From Spirobacillus cienkowskii (lineage in GTDB: Bacteria; Bdellovibrionota_B; Oligoflexia; Silvanigrellales; Silvanigrellaceae): a DNA stretch of 64,000 bases. Under the pieces are notes generated by a model. That model was not told where the DNA came from. It did not search any database and saw only the letters and a program-made list of their open reading frames with translations. The position numbers were made by a program, and so were the translations under genes. Below, one piece after another: positions 20,871 to 30,404 of this stretch (the first letter of the stretch is position 1; each line of letters starts with the position of its first letter). Location of the stretch: assembly GCF_037081835.1 (NCBI RefSeq), contig NZ_CP146516.1, positions 1 through 64,000 of the forward strand, given 5' to 3'.

Positions 20871-21845
20871 TTAAATGCTAAAGAACTGAAATGACCGCTG
20901 TTTTTTACTAAAATTCTTAGGACTTGTGGTTAGGTTTAGAATTGCTATCACTTCTGTCGTTTTATGTGGCATGACTGTAATAATCAGTGAACTTAATCTT
21001 TCCATAACCATAAAAAGACCAAGGCCAGCCCCTACTGCTTCGTGCTGTAATTTGATCATTGCTTTTTTATCACTAGCAAAAAGAAACTTTAAATACTTAT
21101 AAACAGTTGGCTTTTTAAACGTTCCAAAAGAATCTCTAACCCCGATAGCAAGGTATGTTCCATCAAAGCTCCATTCTACTTGAACAGTTTCTTGCGGTAA
21201 AAGTGATATTGGGACCCGTCTATCAACATCATGAAGCTTAGGATTGGCATCCCAAATTGCGTTCATAAGCAACTCTTCTTGGACTTCTACGCCGTATTGA
21301 GCATAGGCGTCTGTGGGGCGACCGAGAACAGAAGATAAGCCTTTTATAAACTCAAATAAAGCATCTCTAAACCATTGTCTTTGGTCAGAATGTGATAGGA
21401 CATATCTATGAACGTAGGCTCCATAAGACACGCATTTATTTACACCAAAATATTTTTTTTCTCGGATTTTTCTGATTGTGCTCATGAGTTGTAAATGTGG
21501 TACATGCTCTTGATTACAAGACAAAACATGCCCAAAAAGCATGAGCCCCTCACTATCAATGATTTTATCTTTAGTTTTATCATCTACTAATAATAAATTT
21601 TCAATTTTGATAGAAGGTATTAGATCTTGATCTTTTAATTTTTGTTCCTCAATTTTATCTGAAATATACAAAGCCTGTAAACAACCACTTGAGGCTAGTT
21701 TTTTTAATTCTTCGATACTTTTTTCCTGAGAAGCAACAATTGGATTAATTGCTGAGCTTTTAAATAACGCAACCAACTCGTTTTTGTAATTTTCATTATC
21801 TACATCGAGTACAGCATCTAGATTTAAGTTTGTAGAATCTAACAT
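20871..21845 (-). CDS. GHKL/HATPase-domain regulatory protein, partner-switch type
   Basis: The C-terminal half is a GHKL ATP-binding domain of the anti-sigma/histidine kinase kind: an N-box-like EELLMNAIWDAN, a D-box-like IGVRDSFGTF and a glycine box GAGLGLFMVMERL. The N-terminal ~110 residues resemble a degenerate receiver or sensor domain (NPIVASQEKSIEELKKL), but I see no safe phosphoacceptor. There is no dimerisation/phospho-His box, so it is more like RsbW-type kinases than a normal histidine kinase. It lies 14 bp after a STAS-like gene, the usual partner of such ATPases. Target unknown. Confidence 0.75.
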   Translation of the reverse strand: MLDSTNLNLDAVLDVDNENYKNELVALFKSSAINPIVASQEKSIEELKKLASSGCLQALYISDKIEEQKLKDQDLIPSIKIENLLLVDDKTKDKIIDSEGLMLFGHVLSCNQEHVPHLQLMSTIRKIREKKYFGVNKCVSYGAYVHRYVLSHSDQRQWFRDALFEFIKGLSSVLGRPTDAYAQYGVEVQEELLMNAIWDANPKLHDVDRRVPISLLPQETVQVEWSFDGTYLAIGVRDSFGTFKKPTVYKYLKFLFASDKKAMIKLQHEAVGAGLGLFMVMERLSSLIITVMPHKTTEVIAILNLTTSPKNFSKKQRSFQFFSI

Positions 21846-21859
21846 TATTAAACCCTTGA

Positions 21860-22312
21860 TTATTTTAAGTTCTCGATAAAGTAAAAGTATGATTCAAAAT
21901 CAACATCTGACTCAATGCTGCATCCTTCTTTTTCACATTTAGGAAGCTCGTAATCTAATTTTTTGCCGGGAGTAAATTCTTTTCCAGATCTTAAGACAAA
22001 TATTTTTTGTTCTGCGCAGGTTTCGCAATATGCAGGTATTTGAAAGCTTTCTACTTTAACATTATTCGCTAAAATTTCTTTAACCATATTAAACTGCATT
22101 ACAACTGACTGAGGGCAATTATAATAAATTGGATTTATTTTAAGTTTAGATATCCAAAGAATCCATTCGCGAACACCGCAACTGTTTATTGTTCTTACAT
22201 TTCCTAAATCAAACTTAACTTGCCCAGAAGGAAGACCAAATTCGCTCAAGTTACACGTTTCTGTGATGTCACCAGACACATAATACATGCCGTCTTTTAA
22301 TTGAACATCCAC
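21860..22312 (-). CDS. STAS-like protein with cysteine-rich tail
   Basis: The first ~90 residues look like a STAS (anti-sigma antagonist) fold: GMYYVSGDITETCNLSEFG, VKFDLGNVRTINSCGVREW and LKINPIYYNCPQSV. The Ser-Cys-Gly of TINSCGV sits where SpoIIAA-type proteins carry the phosphorylated serine. The C-terminal part has CETC and, about 35 residues later, CEKEGC, four cysteines that could bind zinc or sense redox. The downstream gene encodes a GHKL ATPase, so the two may form a partner-switching pair. That pairing is inference. Confidence 0.72.
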   Translation of the reverse strand: MDVQLKDGMYYVSGDITETCNLSEFGLPSGQVKFDLGNVRTINSCGVREWILWISKLKINPIYYNCPQSVVMQFNMVKEILANNVKVESFQIPAYCETCAEQKIFVLRSGKEFTPGKKLDYELPKCEKEGCSIESDVDFESYFYFIENLK

Positions 22313-22339
22313 GCCGTAACCTCCTGATTACCTTTCTAC

Positions 22340-23551
22340 TCATTCTACTAAGCTTACAGATATTTTTGCCACATATCTTCGATCTGTTACAAAACCATCA
22401 GCTGTAGAGACTTGTTCTCCATAAGTCGAAAAATCAATGTCAGCGAAAAAGAGATTTACAGATACTCCTGCACTAACACTCTGCATTCCATAACCAATAC
22501 GCATAGAGAAGGGAGCATTGGATCCGTTAAATGATCCAAAACTAAGTTCGCATCCTGCTCTTATTTTATCTCGGAAGTTAAGCCTTGAATCATTAATCCT
22601 TTCTTGTTCGATTGATACAGTTGCGCCAATATTTTTTGATATGCTCGGATTTATACTTAATCCCGCTTTGATATTCATTTTTTCAATTTCATCTTTTGAT
22701 AAACTTTTAGCTGACTTGTATGTGGTATCACCAATATCTAGTAAAGAAACACCAATTTTACTTCTTAAAAAATGTTGAAATGGGACAATAATTCCTACAT
22801 CAAAGGCAGTTCCTTTAGTGTAGTTAGCATTATCTTCAATATTTTGATATGATTCATTAATAGTGCTATTTTTGTCTGCTTCTATAATGTTAATAATAGT
22901 TTTTCTTTGTAAATATCTTGCTCCAAAGCCAATAATAAAGTGCTCAAAAATTGGCAAGCTAAAGCCACCAATTAATCCAAATTGATCTCGCCTGACAATA
23001 GAAAATTCTCTATCATATGTTGTAGCGGAAAAGGCGCTTGTTTGAGGGCTGTTTAGTTTGCTTGTATACCCACTTAAATGAGAGTCGACTAAGATTCCAA
23101 ACTCTGCAAAATCAAATACAATATTTGGGAAAAAACTAAACCTTGAAAAAATAATATCTGATTTATTGATATTTTGCACAGACAGATCAATTATATTTTT
23201 TGGATGTGTAAATGGATTAAAGTAGTGGTTGATTAAATTATATGTGTAAGAATTTGAGGCTATACTAAATCCTGGAAAAGAAGCGCTTTTTACGAAGTCT
23301 TTTGTTTTATTTCTTGAGTCTATAAAACCAATTCCAGCGGGATTACTAAATATTGCGTTTTCATCGTCGGCAACCCCGACAAAGGCATTGCCCATGCCTA
23401 GTGGTCTGCTGTTTAATGCAATTGGTAGGGGTGGTATAATTATGGAACCAGCCAAAGCTGTATTATATTGTATTATTATTATAATAAAAACAGTTCTTTT
23501 TTGTAATTTTTTTATAATTTTATACAAAATATCCTCTGTGAATTTATTCAA
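22340..23551 (-). CDS. Outer-membrane beta-barrel protein, PorV/FadL-like
   Basis: A signal peptide (KRTVFIIIIIQYNTALAGS) precedes the family-like start SRPLGMGNAFVGVADDENAIFSNPAGIGF, seen in PorV/UPF0164 and FadL-related barrels. The body alternates polar and hydrophobic residues (IIGFGARYLQRKTI, FDVGIIVPFQH, IKAGLSINPS) as expected for beta strands. Translation appears to start at TTG 23551 with GTGGTGA just upstream. About 403 residues. Exact role (lipid uptake, secretion partner) cannot be read. It is first in a run of three minus-strand genes with the STAS/ATPase pair downstream. Confidence 0.78.
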   Translation of the reverse strand: MNKFTEDILYKIIKKLQKRTVFIIIIIQYNTALAGSIIIPPLPIALNSRPLGMGNAFVGVADDENAIFSNPAGIGFIDSRNKTKDFVKSASFPGFSIASNSYTYNLINHYFNPFTHPKNIIDLSVQNINKSDIIFSRFSFFPNIVFDFAEFGILVDSHLSGYTSKLNSPQTSAFSATTYDREFSIVRRDQFGLIGGFSLPIFEHFIIGFGARYLQRKTIINIIEADKNSTINESYQNIEDNANYTKGTAFDVGIIVPFQHFLRSKIGVSLLDIGDTTYKSAKSLSKDEIEKMNIKAGLSINPSISKNIGATVSIEQERINDSRLNFRDKIRAGCELSFGSFNGSNAPFSMRIGYGMQSVSAGVSVNLFFADIDFSTYGEQVSTADGFVTDRRYVAKISVSLVE

Positions 23552-23812
23552 ATCACCACAAAATATAAATCATGTTTTATTATGAAGTATTAAAAGACTC
23601 GCGTTGAGGATTTTTGTGCTTACTATAAACAGTTTTTTGACTGATGTTCCTGAAGTGCAAGCATTAAATTTTGTATCAAAAAAACTAATTTACCTTGTTA
23701 TCAGTGATTTTTAGCGGGAAAATTTTCTTTTAATTTTTTGTCAAATAAAATATTAAAATATTTTGTTAGTAATTGTTTAATAAAATTGGTTAATTTTTAG
23801 CATTGTTATGAT
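23552..23812. other. AT-rich intergenic stretch
   Basis: AT-rich DNA between the barrel gene and the terminator of the SNF2 gene. It probably holds the promoter of the barrel gene on the minus strand. I see no ORF, tRNA or clear repeat in it. Confidence 0.5.
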
Positions 23813-23866
23813 AAAAAAAGAAGCTCCAGCTACAGAATAAAAATTGATGCAGTTGGAGTCAAGCTT
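23813..23866 (-). terminator. Rho-independent terminator of the SNF2 helicase gene
   Basis: On the minus strand, CTCCAACTGCA pairs with TGTAGCTGGAG (one mismatch, one G-U), the outer arms AAGC and GCTT extend the stem, and a run of seven T follows. It begins about 28 bp after the SNF2 stop codon. Confidence 0.75.
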
Positions 23867-23893
23867 AAAAATATACTTTCTAGTTTTAATTAA

Positions 23894-26074
23894 TTATAAA
23901 ATACTTAAGATTTCTTCTTTAGAAAGACTTGTTTTCTCACCGCTAAGTTTTATGAGTTGCTCTTCGGATGCATTATCTAGTATTTGGCTAGCTGTTTTTA
24001 TTTTGTCAATTAATGATTTTTTAATATATTCATCTACGGTATCAGTTGCAATTAAGTGAATAACTAAACATTTATCCGAACTTTGACCAATACGGTGAAA
24101 ACGAGCTTGAGATTGAAGATAACTACCGCCATCAAAATTCAAATCCATATAAATCATTGTATCAGCTTTCATTTTACCATCTTTAGGTAACAAAGTTAAA
24201 CCTTCTTTAGCAGACTGAGGGGTGGCAATAAATAAACGACATTTAGGATTGTTTTGAAATTCGTGTACACTTTTTGAACGTTCTTCTACAGACATTTCGC
24301 CTGTGTGGGCAACTGCTCCCCATTGTTCAAAGTATAATTCACTAAGATAATTAACATTGCCTACAAAATGGCTCCACAAAATAACTTTTTTAGTATCATC
24401 AGAAAAAATATCTGATAATAATTCTTCTAATTCTATTAGTTTTGCATTTGGACCGCTATAATTAGGATCAATAAGTTTAGGATTAGAAGCAATTTGTGAT
24501 AAGCGTAAGAGTCTTACAACAATATTATTAGCCTTCATTGAATATTCTTCAGGACTCATGTTTTCAATTTCACTTCTAACAGAATCTCTCATTTTCATGT
24601 AAATTGATTTTTGTTCTGCTTTTAATTCTATTGAATAATCTTTGTTAATAATTGGTGGAAGATTGAGAACCTCATTTTTTAAACGGCGAAGGCTTGTTGC
24701 TTGTATTCTTTTTCTAAGCTCTTCTCCATTTCTAACTCCAAGAAATTTTTCTACCTTAATTTTTTTTCTTCCTTGAGGTATTTCAATTATTTCAATGTAA
24801 CAAAAGGTGTTTTTAAAAGCTGTAAAGTTTGTACCAAAAGTTTTTCCATTGTCCATTACATAATATTGGGCAAAAAGATCGATTGGACGATTGGCAATAG
24901 GAGTACCCGTTGCAATAACACAACGTTTAGCGTTATTTCTTATATACTTTGCGCTGATAGTTGTTTGTGCTGTCAGATTTTTTATTCGTTGACTCTCATC
25001 AAAAACAATCATTCCATTGCCATGTTGTATCCACTCTGAAAGAGTTTCTTTTTCTAGCCTTATACCTTCGTAGTGTATTATAAAAATTGAATCGTTACTT
25101 TTAAGTAGTTTTGCGCGTTGTGCTGGCGATCCTTCAATGACTGTAAAAGGAATTTTAGTTGCAATTGTTAACTCTTCTACCCAAGTTCTAACCAAGGACT
25201 TTGGAGCCACAACTAAGCATTTATCAATTGCTTTATTCTGTAAAAGTATGGCAACCGAGGATGCAATTTGAAAGCTTTTACCGCATCCCATTTCGTCTAA
25301 AAGTGCGCATGCTGGATTTTGTAATAAAAATTCAATACCAGAAAGTTGATGAGAATAAGGTTTTCTTTGAAATGGAAAACTTGCAATTTGCTTTTTTACC
25401 TCTTTAATTATTTTTATTTGATCTGGAGAGGCATTGTTTGGACTAGCCAAAGAATTTATCATAGCTTCACTACCAATATTCATTTGAATATCTGAATTTA
25501 GGTCAAACTCTTCAAACCAACTTTCTCGGATAATGAGTTTACCGAGTTTATTTGGAGCAATATTTGCGTAGTATTTTGTTTTAATAAAATTTGAAATTTC
25601 TGAAAAGGCTTCGTCTGTTATTTTAAAACCTTTTCCTAAAATATCAAATAAATCATCAAAAACACCAATAAATACTCTCCAGGCTCGGTTTTCTGGGTCC
25701 CATTGTCTTTCATTACGATCAAGACCTTTAATTCTATCTATGGTGGTTTGATTATAATTAAAAATGATTTTTAAATTTCCATTATCAAAGTCTACAATTG
25801 TATTTGTATTGAGGTATCTACCTTCTTCATAAATTTTAGACAGGTTATTAGCAATACGATTTAACAGTTTAGCCGACAGACTTGGTGCTAAGTTTATGTT
25901 AACTTTTTTTAGAGTTAAAGTTCCCTGAATTTCCTGTGACTCAAATTGAGGTTGCATTGGAACTGGCGGCTTAATTTCTTCTTTATTATTATTAATTATT
26001 CCAAAAGCTAGACGAATAGGCCCTTTGGGAGGTTTTGGTCGGTAAGTATTTTTATTATTGCTTTTAAATCCCAT
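23894..26074 (-). CDS. SNF2-family DNA helicase/ATPase
   Basis: Superfamily 2 DNA translocase. A region near residues 60-150 (LKIIFNYNQTTIDRIKGL, WDPENRAWRVF) resembles the HARP/SMARCAL1-type domain that binds forked DNA. The motor begins with LLDEMGCGKSFQIA (Walker A), then FDESQRIKN (DExx), VIATGTPIANR and the C-terminal RFHRIGQSSDKCLVIHLIATDTVDEYI. The combination matches SMARCAL1/ZRANB3-like annealing helicases, which suggests a role at stalled forks, but this is inference. GGGAGA precedes ATG 26074. Monocistronic, with its own terminator. 726 residues. Confidence 0.9.
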   Translation of the reverse strand: MGFKSNNKNTYRPKPPKGPIRLAFGIINNNKEEIKPPVPMQPQFESQEIQGTLTLKKVNINLAPSLSAKLLNRIANNLSKIYEEGRYLNTNTIVDFDNGNLKIIFNYNQTTIDRIKGLDRNERQWDPENRAWRVFIGVFDDLFDILGKGFKITDEAFSEISNFIKTKYYANIAPNKLGKLIIRESWFEEFDLNSDIQMNIGSEAMINSLASPNNASPDQIKIIKEVKKQIASFPFQRKPYSHQLSGIEFLLQNPACALLDEMGCGKSFQIASSVAILLQNKAIDKCLVVAPKSLVRTWVEELTIATKIPFTVIEGSPAQRAKLLKSNDSIFIIHYEGIRLEKETLSEWIQHGNGMIVFDESQRIKNLTAQTTISAKYIRNNAKRCVIATGTPIANRPIDLFAQYYVMDNGKTFGTNFTAFKNTFCYIEIIEIPQGRKKIKVEKFLGVRNGEELRKRIQATSLRRLKNEVLNLPPIINKDYSIELKAEQKSIYMKMRDSVRSEIENMSPEEYSMKANNIVVRLLRLSQIASNPKLIDPNYSGPNAKLIELEELLSDIFSDDTKKVILWSHFVGNVNYLSELYFEQWGAVAHTGEMSVEERSKSVHEFQNNPKCRLFIATPQSAKEGLTLLPKDGKMKADTMIYMDLNFDGGSYLQSQARFHRIGQSSDKCLVIHLIATDTVDEYIKKSLIDKIKTASQILDNASEEQLIKLSGEKTSLSKEEILSIL

Positions 26075-26288
26075 GATTTGCTTCTCCCAAACGTTTTATG
26101 GAAACAGACTAGCGTTGAATAACAATTTTTTCTATTTAAATTGAAATCATTTATCAAAGGGTTTTTAACTCTTTTTTTAATGTCTGTAGACATTATCAAA
26201 TGCTTTCTTTAAATTACCGTCTGGCACATGCCAATAAAAAAATTGATGTGCGTTTTAGAAGGGGTTTTTGACCCTTGGAGATTTAGTT

Positions 26289-26915
26289 ATGGATAAAATT
26301 GTTTGTGTTGGCAAGAATTATAGCGATCATGCTAAAGAGTTGGGAGACGCTATACCAGATAAACCAGTTCTTTTTTTAAAGCCGAAAAGTATTTTAAGAG
26401 CCGCCATTGACCATGAAGAGCTTGAGTTGTCTATTCCTACGAATTCTAGTTCGCTGCATTATGAGGCTGAAATAGTTTTAAGGCTTGATAAAGGTGGGTA
26501 TCAGCTTGATCTTAAAGATGCCGAAAAAGCAATTGGCGCTGTTTCTGTTGGTTTGGATATGACTCTTCGAGATCTACAAACAGTTCAAAAAAAGAATGGT
26601 CACCCTTGGACAACAAGTAAGGTGTTTCCGGATAGCGCAATTGTTGGGCCATGGCTAAGGCTTTCTGAGTTTTCTAATTATTTAGATGAAAAATTTACGT
26701 TTTCATTAGATGACAAAATTAAACAAGAAAGTTTTGGAAAACATATGATTATGAATCCCGTAGAGTGTGTTTCGTATATTAGCAAGTTTTTTCCATTGGT
26801 GGCGGGAGATTTGATATTTACTGGGACTCCTGCAGGGGTTGGTCCTGTTAGTTCTGGTCAAAGAGGCGTATTAAGTTTTGGTTCAATTCGTTATTCGGTT
26901 ATTTGGAGTTCGTAA
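26289..26915 (+). CDS. Fumarylacetoacetate hydrolase (FAH) family protein
   Basis: Family members hydrolyse or decarboxylate beta-diketo acids (acylpyruvates, oxaloacetate). The core is clear: CVGKNYSDHAKELGD, KPVLFLKPKS, HYEAEIVLRL (metal-binding Glu-Ala-Glu), VGLDMTLRDLQ and LIFTGTPAGVGPV. The start is taken at ATG 26289 because TTGGAG lies eight bases upstream; 7 further in-frame codons reach back to 26268. At 208 residues it is the short YcgM/FAHD1-like form. Substrate not determinable. Confidence 0.9.
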   Translation: MDKIVCVGKNYSDHAKELGDAIPDKPVLFLKPKSILRAAIDHEELELSIPTNSSSLHYEAEIVLRLDKGGYQLDLKDAEKAIGAVSVGLDMTLRDLQTVQKKNGHPWTTSKVFPDSAIVGPWLRLSEFSNYLDEKFTFSLDDKIKQESFGKHMIMNPVECVSYISKFFPLVAGDLIFTGTPAGVGPVSSGQRGVLSFGSIRYSVIWSS

Positions 26916-26928
26916 ATACCAAATAAAA

Positions 26929-27786
26929 TTAGTTAATATTGCATATTTCTTCTTTTTTAGGCAGCTGATTACACAAAAAATTTATAAGTTTTTTTCTATA
27001 GGTACTATCTTTTTGAATTAATGCAGAGCAATGCCCTTCTTGAGGAATCTCCCAAAAATCTTTTTTTGAGTTAATTTGACTATAAAGCTCTTTACCAAGA
27101 TCAAATGGGACAATGGGGTCATTCAAACTATGAATAGAAATAATTGGAATTTGAATTTGAGATATTGAATCAATAGGGCTCCAATCGTCAGACACAAGAA
27201 AGCTTAAAGGCCATTGAAAGGGCCAGGTTATAAAAAAATCCCCAGCTTTTTGCCGAGCTATTCTTCTGTAAGATGAGAAAGTACTATCTAAAATTATTGC
27301 TTTAATACTTGGAACAGAGTTTTGTACATAGGCAGGAATTGCAACCGCGCCTCCTAAGCTTTGCCCTAATATAAAGTTTTCAGCGGTTCTGGAATTTTTT
27401 TTGGTCCAATTTAATGCTGCTATACCATCTTTAATCAAACCATCTCTTGTGGGTTTTCCAGAAGATTTACCAAAACCTCTATAATCAAAAATTATAATGT
27501 CAAAACCATAGTTAGATAGCCAACTTGAGTATAAAAAATGACTTGTAATATTTTGAGAATTGCCATGAAAATGTAGAATTGATGCAATGGGCTTTTTTGT
27601 ATTAGCATAAATTATCCAACCATTTAAATTAACTTTATCCTCTGTTAATATGTTTATTTCATTATAATTTAGATTAAATATTTTAGGATCTGTATAAATC
27701 CTAGAATTGGGGTGATAAAATAAATGATTGCAGCTTTGTATTAAAAACAAAATACTAATAATAAAAGTAATTTTAAAATAAATCAT
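26929..27786 (-). CDS. Alpha/beta hydrolase lipoprotein
   Basis: N-terminal MIYFKITFIISILFLIQSC has a lipobox (LIQSC), so the protein is probably lipid-anchored in the periplasm. The hydrolase fold follows: ILHFHGNSQN (oxyanion region), FDYRGFGKSSG, nucleophile elbow GQSLGGAVA, a DSLNDPIVPF-like Asp region (HSLNDPIVP) and EGHCSAL with the catalytic His. It resembles BEM46/ABHD13-type serine hydrolases. Substrate unknown. The pduO-type gene lies 24 bp upstream on the same strand. Confidence 0.87.
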   Translation of the reverse strand: MIYFKITFIISILFLIQSCNHLFYHPNSRIYTDPKIFNLNYNEINILTEDKVNLNGWIIYANTKKPIASILHFHGNSQNITSHFLYSSWLSNYGFDIIIFDYRGFGKSSGKPTRDGLIKDGIAALNWTKKNSRTAENFILGQSLGGAVAIPAYVQNSVPSIKAIILDSTFSSYRRIARQKAGDFFITWPFQWPLSFLVSDDWSPIDSISQIQIPIISIHSLNDPIVPFDLGKELYSQINSKKDFWEIPQEGHCSALIQKDSTYRKKLINFLCNQLPKKEEICNIN

Positions 27787-27810
27787 TTTGTTTCCAAAAA
27801 AAATGAATGT

Positions 27811-28419
27811 TTATTTAGAGTGATCTAAAAAAATAGAGCGTACTCCCATATTTTTATCCCATTTTACTTCATCTATTTTAAGTAAACTTTGCACCCAACG
27901 AGATAAAACAAATAAAAAATCTGAAAGTCTATTAATATAGTGAATAATAAACAGATTGATCTCTTTTTCTTTTGAGAGTTTTACAATTATTCGTTCGGCC
28001 CTACGACAAACGGTACGAGCTAGATGTAAGTATGAGTTTAGAAGCGTTCCGCCAGGCAAAACAAATTCTTGTAAAGGTTTCAGTAAATTTTGACAATAAT
28101 CTATCATTTTTTCAAGTTGAGTTACATCATGACTTGTTATAAGTACCATGTTTTGCCAGCGAGCTTGAATAGGAGTAGCTAAATCAGAACCAATATTAAA
28201 CAGATCATTTTGAATTGCTAGTAACCAATTATTAATTACTTTTTGCTCTTTTTTAGAAATTTGCTGTATATTTTGTCTACAAATACCAATAACACTATTT
28301 AATTCATCAATTGTGCCAAAACTATTTATTCTTAAGTCATCTTTTGATGTTCGGCTCCCATCGGCTAGCCCAGTTGTACCATTATCACCTGTTTTTGTAT
28401 AAACTTTAATAATACTCAC
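27811..28419 (-). CDS. Cob(I)alamin adenosyltransferase, PduO type
   Basis: Transfers the adenosyl group of ATP to cob(I)alamin to give coenzyme B12. The N-terminal KVYTKTGDNGTTGLADGSRTSK is the ATP-binding signature, and DELNSVIG, FVLPGGT and ARTVCRRAERIIV are the other family blocks. 202 residues is normal. The start is GTG 28419 with GGAG seven bases upstream. It sits after the nucleoside transporter genes; no other B12 gene or visible B12-dependent enzyme is in the window. Confidence 0.94.
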   Translation of the reverse strand: MSIIKVYTKTGDNGTTGLADGSRTSKDDLRINSFGTIDELNSVIGICRQNIQQISKKEQKVINNWLLAIQNDLFNIGSDLATPIQARWQNMVLITSHDVTQLEKMIDYCQNLLKPLQEFVLPGGTLLNSYLHLARTVCRRAERIIVKLSKEKEINLFIIHYINRLSDFLFVLSRWVQSLLKIDEVKWDKNMGVRSIFLDHSK

Positions 28420-28450
28420 TAGGCTTCTCCAAGAACAAATATTTTAAAAG

Positions 28451-29377
28451 CTATCTGTTTCTTAAGTAAGGCTGACCTAAAGCTTTTGGAGGACGACTTT
28501 TACCAACAAAACCTGCGACAATCACGATAGTTAAAATATAAGGTATAATTTGGATAAATTGGGGAGAGACAACAAAGTTCCAGATATGGTTTAATATTTG
28601 AAATTCAAAAATGGATTTAGGAATCTGAATTCCTTGTAAAGTAATCCCCAATGCATCAAAAAATCCAAAAGCCAAACAAGCAAATGCAGCCGCTAAAGGT
28701 TTCCATCCACCAACGATTAATGCTGCAAGAGCCATATATCCACGCCCTGCAGTCATGTTTCTTGTGTAGCTACTTGATAAACAGATCGACAAGGTTGCTC
28801 CTCCAAGACCTGCTAGAAAACCAGATAATAGTATACCACTCCATCTTGTTCGAATCACATCTATTCCTGATGTTTGCAAAGCATCAGGATGCTCACCGGC
28901 AAACTTATGCCACATTCCATAAGGTGTGTATTTAAACCAAACCCAAGTAAGACCAATTATAACCCAAGCAGCTATAATTGGTCCATGAATAAATCTGTTA
29001 TCCATTGGTATTTCAGGAGTTGAGCCTGTATTTTGAAATAATAGCTGAGCTATAAATGGAACGCTACCAGCAGCTAGGATTGTTATGGCTGTTCCTGTTA
29101 CAATTTGATTCGATTTAAAATTTATTACAAAAAGCCCATAGATAGCTGACATAACCATGCCGGCTAGACCTCCACATAAAAAGCCTAGAAATGGTGAGTG
29201 CGTGAGGGTTGTCACTGCGGCTGCAGTAAATGCACCAGCTAACATTTTACCTTCTAAGGCAATGTTAATAATACCACTACGCTCACTAAATAAGCCTCCT
29301 AGGGCTGCAAATATAAGAGGGGCTGACATGCGAATTGTAGCACCAAAGATTGAAGATAAAAGGTTAATCCATTCCAT
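28451..29377 (-). CDS. BMP-type (nucleoside) ABC transporter permease 2
   Basis: Polytopic membrane protein of the BmpA-NupABC/YufOPQ family, which imports purine nucleosides. The start has LIFAALGGLFSERSGIINIALEGKML, typical of the second permease. Further family blocks are GGWKPLAAAFACLAFG and several membrane segments. 308 residues. Its start overlaps the first permease gene by 14 bp, so translation is likely coupled. Nucleoside specificity is inferred from the family; related systems can import other ligands. Confidence 0.9.
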   Translation of the reverse strand: MEWINLLSSIFGATIRMSAPLIFAALGGLFSERSGIINIALEGKMLAGAFTAAAVTTLTHSPFLGFLCGGLAGMVMSAIYGLFVINFKSNQIVTGTAITILAAGSVPFIAQLLFQNTGSTPEIPMDNRFIHGPIIAAWVIIGLTWVWFKYTPYGMWHKFAGEHPDALQTSGIDVIRTRWSGILLSGFLAGLGGATLSICLSSSYTRNMTAGRGYMALAALIVGGWKPLAAAFACLAFGFFDALGITLQGIQIPKSIFEFQILNHIWNFVVSPQFIQIIPYILTIVIVAGFVGKSRPPKALGQPYLRNR

Positions 29378-30404
29378 GTTTCTTGAGCCTTTTTTTAGTT
29401 AACAATTTTTCCCACAATCCATCAGCAGATACAGCAAGAATAATAAAAGCTTGAAGTACTAAAGCGAGATCAGATGTTACATTTTGGGTGTAAATTTCAA
29501 GATCACTAGAACCTTTTTGAAGAGCTCCAAATAAAAGACCCGAAAAAATGATCGCAATTGGATTTCCTCTAGCAAGAAATGCGACCGCAATTCCTGTAAA
29601 ACCATATCCCGGAGAAAAATCAAGTTTAAAACATTCTGAGCGTCCTAATATTTCTCCTACGCCAACAAGTCCAGAAATTGCACCGGCAATAAACATGCTC
29701 AAAATTTGAGTTTTAGAAATACTGATTCCTGCTGTAGAAGCTGCTGATTCATTATCACCTACACATCGAATTTCATAACCAAGAGGAGTTCTATATAAAA
29801 ATAGCCAAGTTAATAAAGCAATAATTATTGATAAAAATAAGGCAGATGTAACAGGAGCACCTTGAAAGAAATTAAAAGATTCGAGCACATAATTTTTATC
29901 AATTGGTAAGGTTTGAGGATTTTGAGTGTTGGGGTCTTTAAGTAGATATACTGTTACATAACTTGCAATTCCTGCAGCTATAAAGTTTAGCATAATAGTA
30001 ATTATAACTTCATGAGCGCCTCTTTTGGCTTTTAAATATCCTGCAATACTTCCCCAAAAACCGCCTGCAAGTGCTGCACAAATACCAGCAAATAAAGGAG
30101 CGAAAAGTTGCGGAACATTAGGAAAGAGTACACCTACAGAAGCTGCTGCTAAGGCACCTATTGTTAGTTGTCCTTCTGCGCCAATGTTAAACATTTTGGC
30201 TTTAAATGCGACAGCAACAGATAAACCAGTAAGAATAAGCGGCATACTGTATGTTAAAGTCATTCCAAAATCGTAAGCTGATCCAAAACCAGATTTTGCA
30301 AAGATTAAAAAAACTTCAACAGGATTTTCTCCAGCAAAAGAAGTAATAAGTAATCCAATTACTAAGGCAATAATGGTAGCTAAAATGGGGCGAATGATAT
30401 TCAT
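29364..30404 (-). CDS. BMP-type (nucleoside) ABC transporter permease 1
   Basis: First permease of the transporter. MNIIRPILATIIALVIGLLI begins at ATG 30404, with GGGGG seven to eight bases upstream; an in-frame upstream extension lies inside the ATPase gene. Motifs: LTYSMPLILTGLSVAVAFKAKMFNIGAEGQL and LARGNPIAIIFSGLLFGALQKG, both typical of the NupB/YufP group. It overlaps the ATPase gene by 4 bp (ATGA). Confidence 0.9.
   Translation of the reverse strand: MNIIRPILATIIALVIGLLITSFAGENPVEVFLIFAKSGFGSAYDFGMTLTYSMPLILTGLSVAVAFKAKMFNIGAEGQLTIGALAAASVGVLFPNVPQLFAPLFAGICAALAGGFWGSIAGYLKAKRGAHEVIITIMLNFIAAGIASYVTVYLLKDPNTQNPQTLPIDKNYVLESFNFFQGAPVTSALFLSIIIALLTWLFLYRTPLGYEIRCVGDNESAASTAGISISKTQILSMFIAGAISGLVGVGEILGRSECFKLDFSPGYGFTGIAVAFLARGNPIAIIFSGLLFGALQKGSSDLEIYTQNVTSDLALVLQAFIILAVSADGLWEKLLTKKRLKKHGMD

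Noticed and set aside
28651-28935. Plus-strand ORF opposite the transporter permease
   Set aside because: Antisense shadow; the minus frame has clear family motifs.
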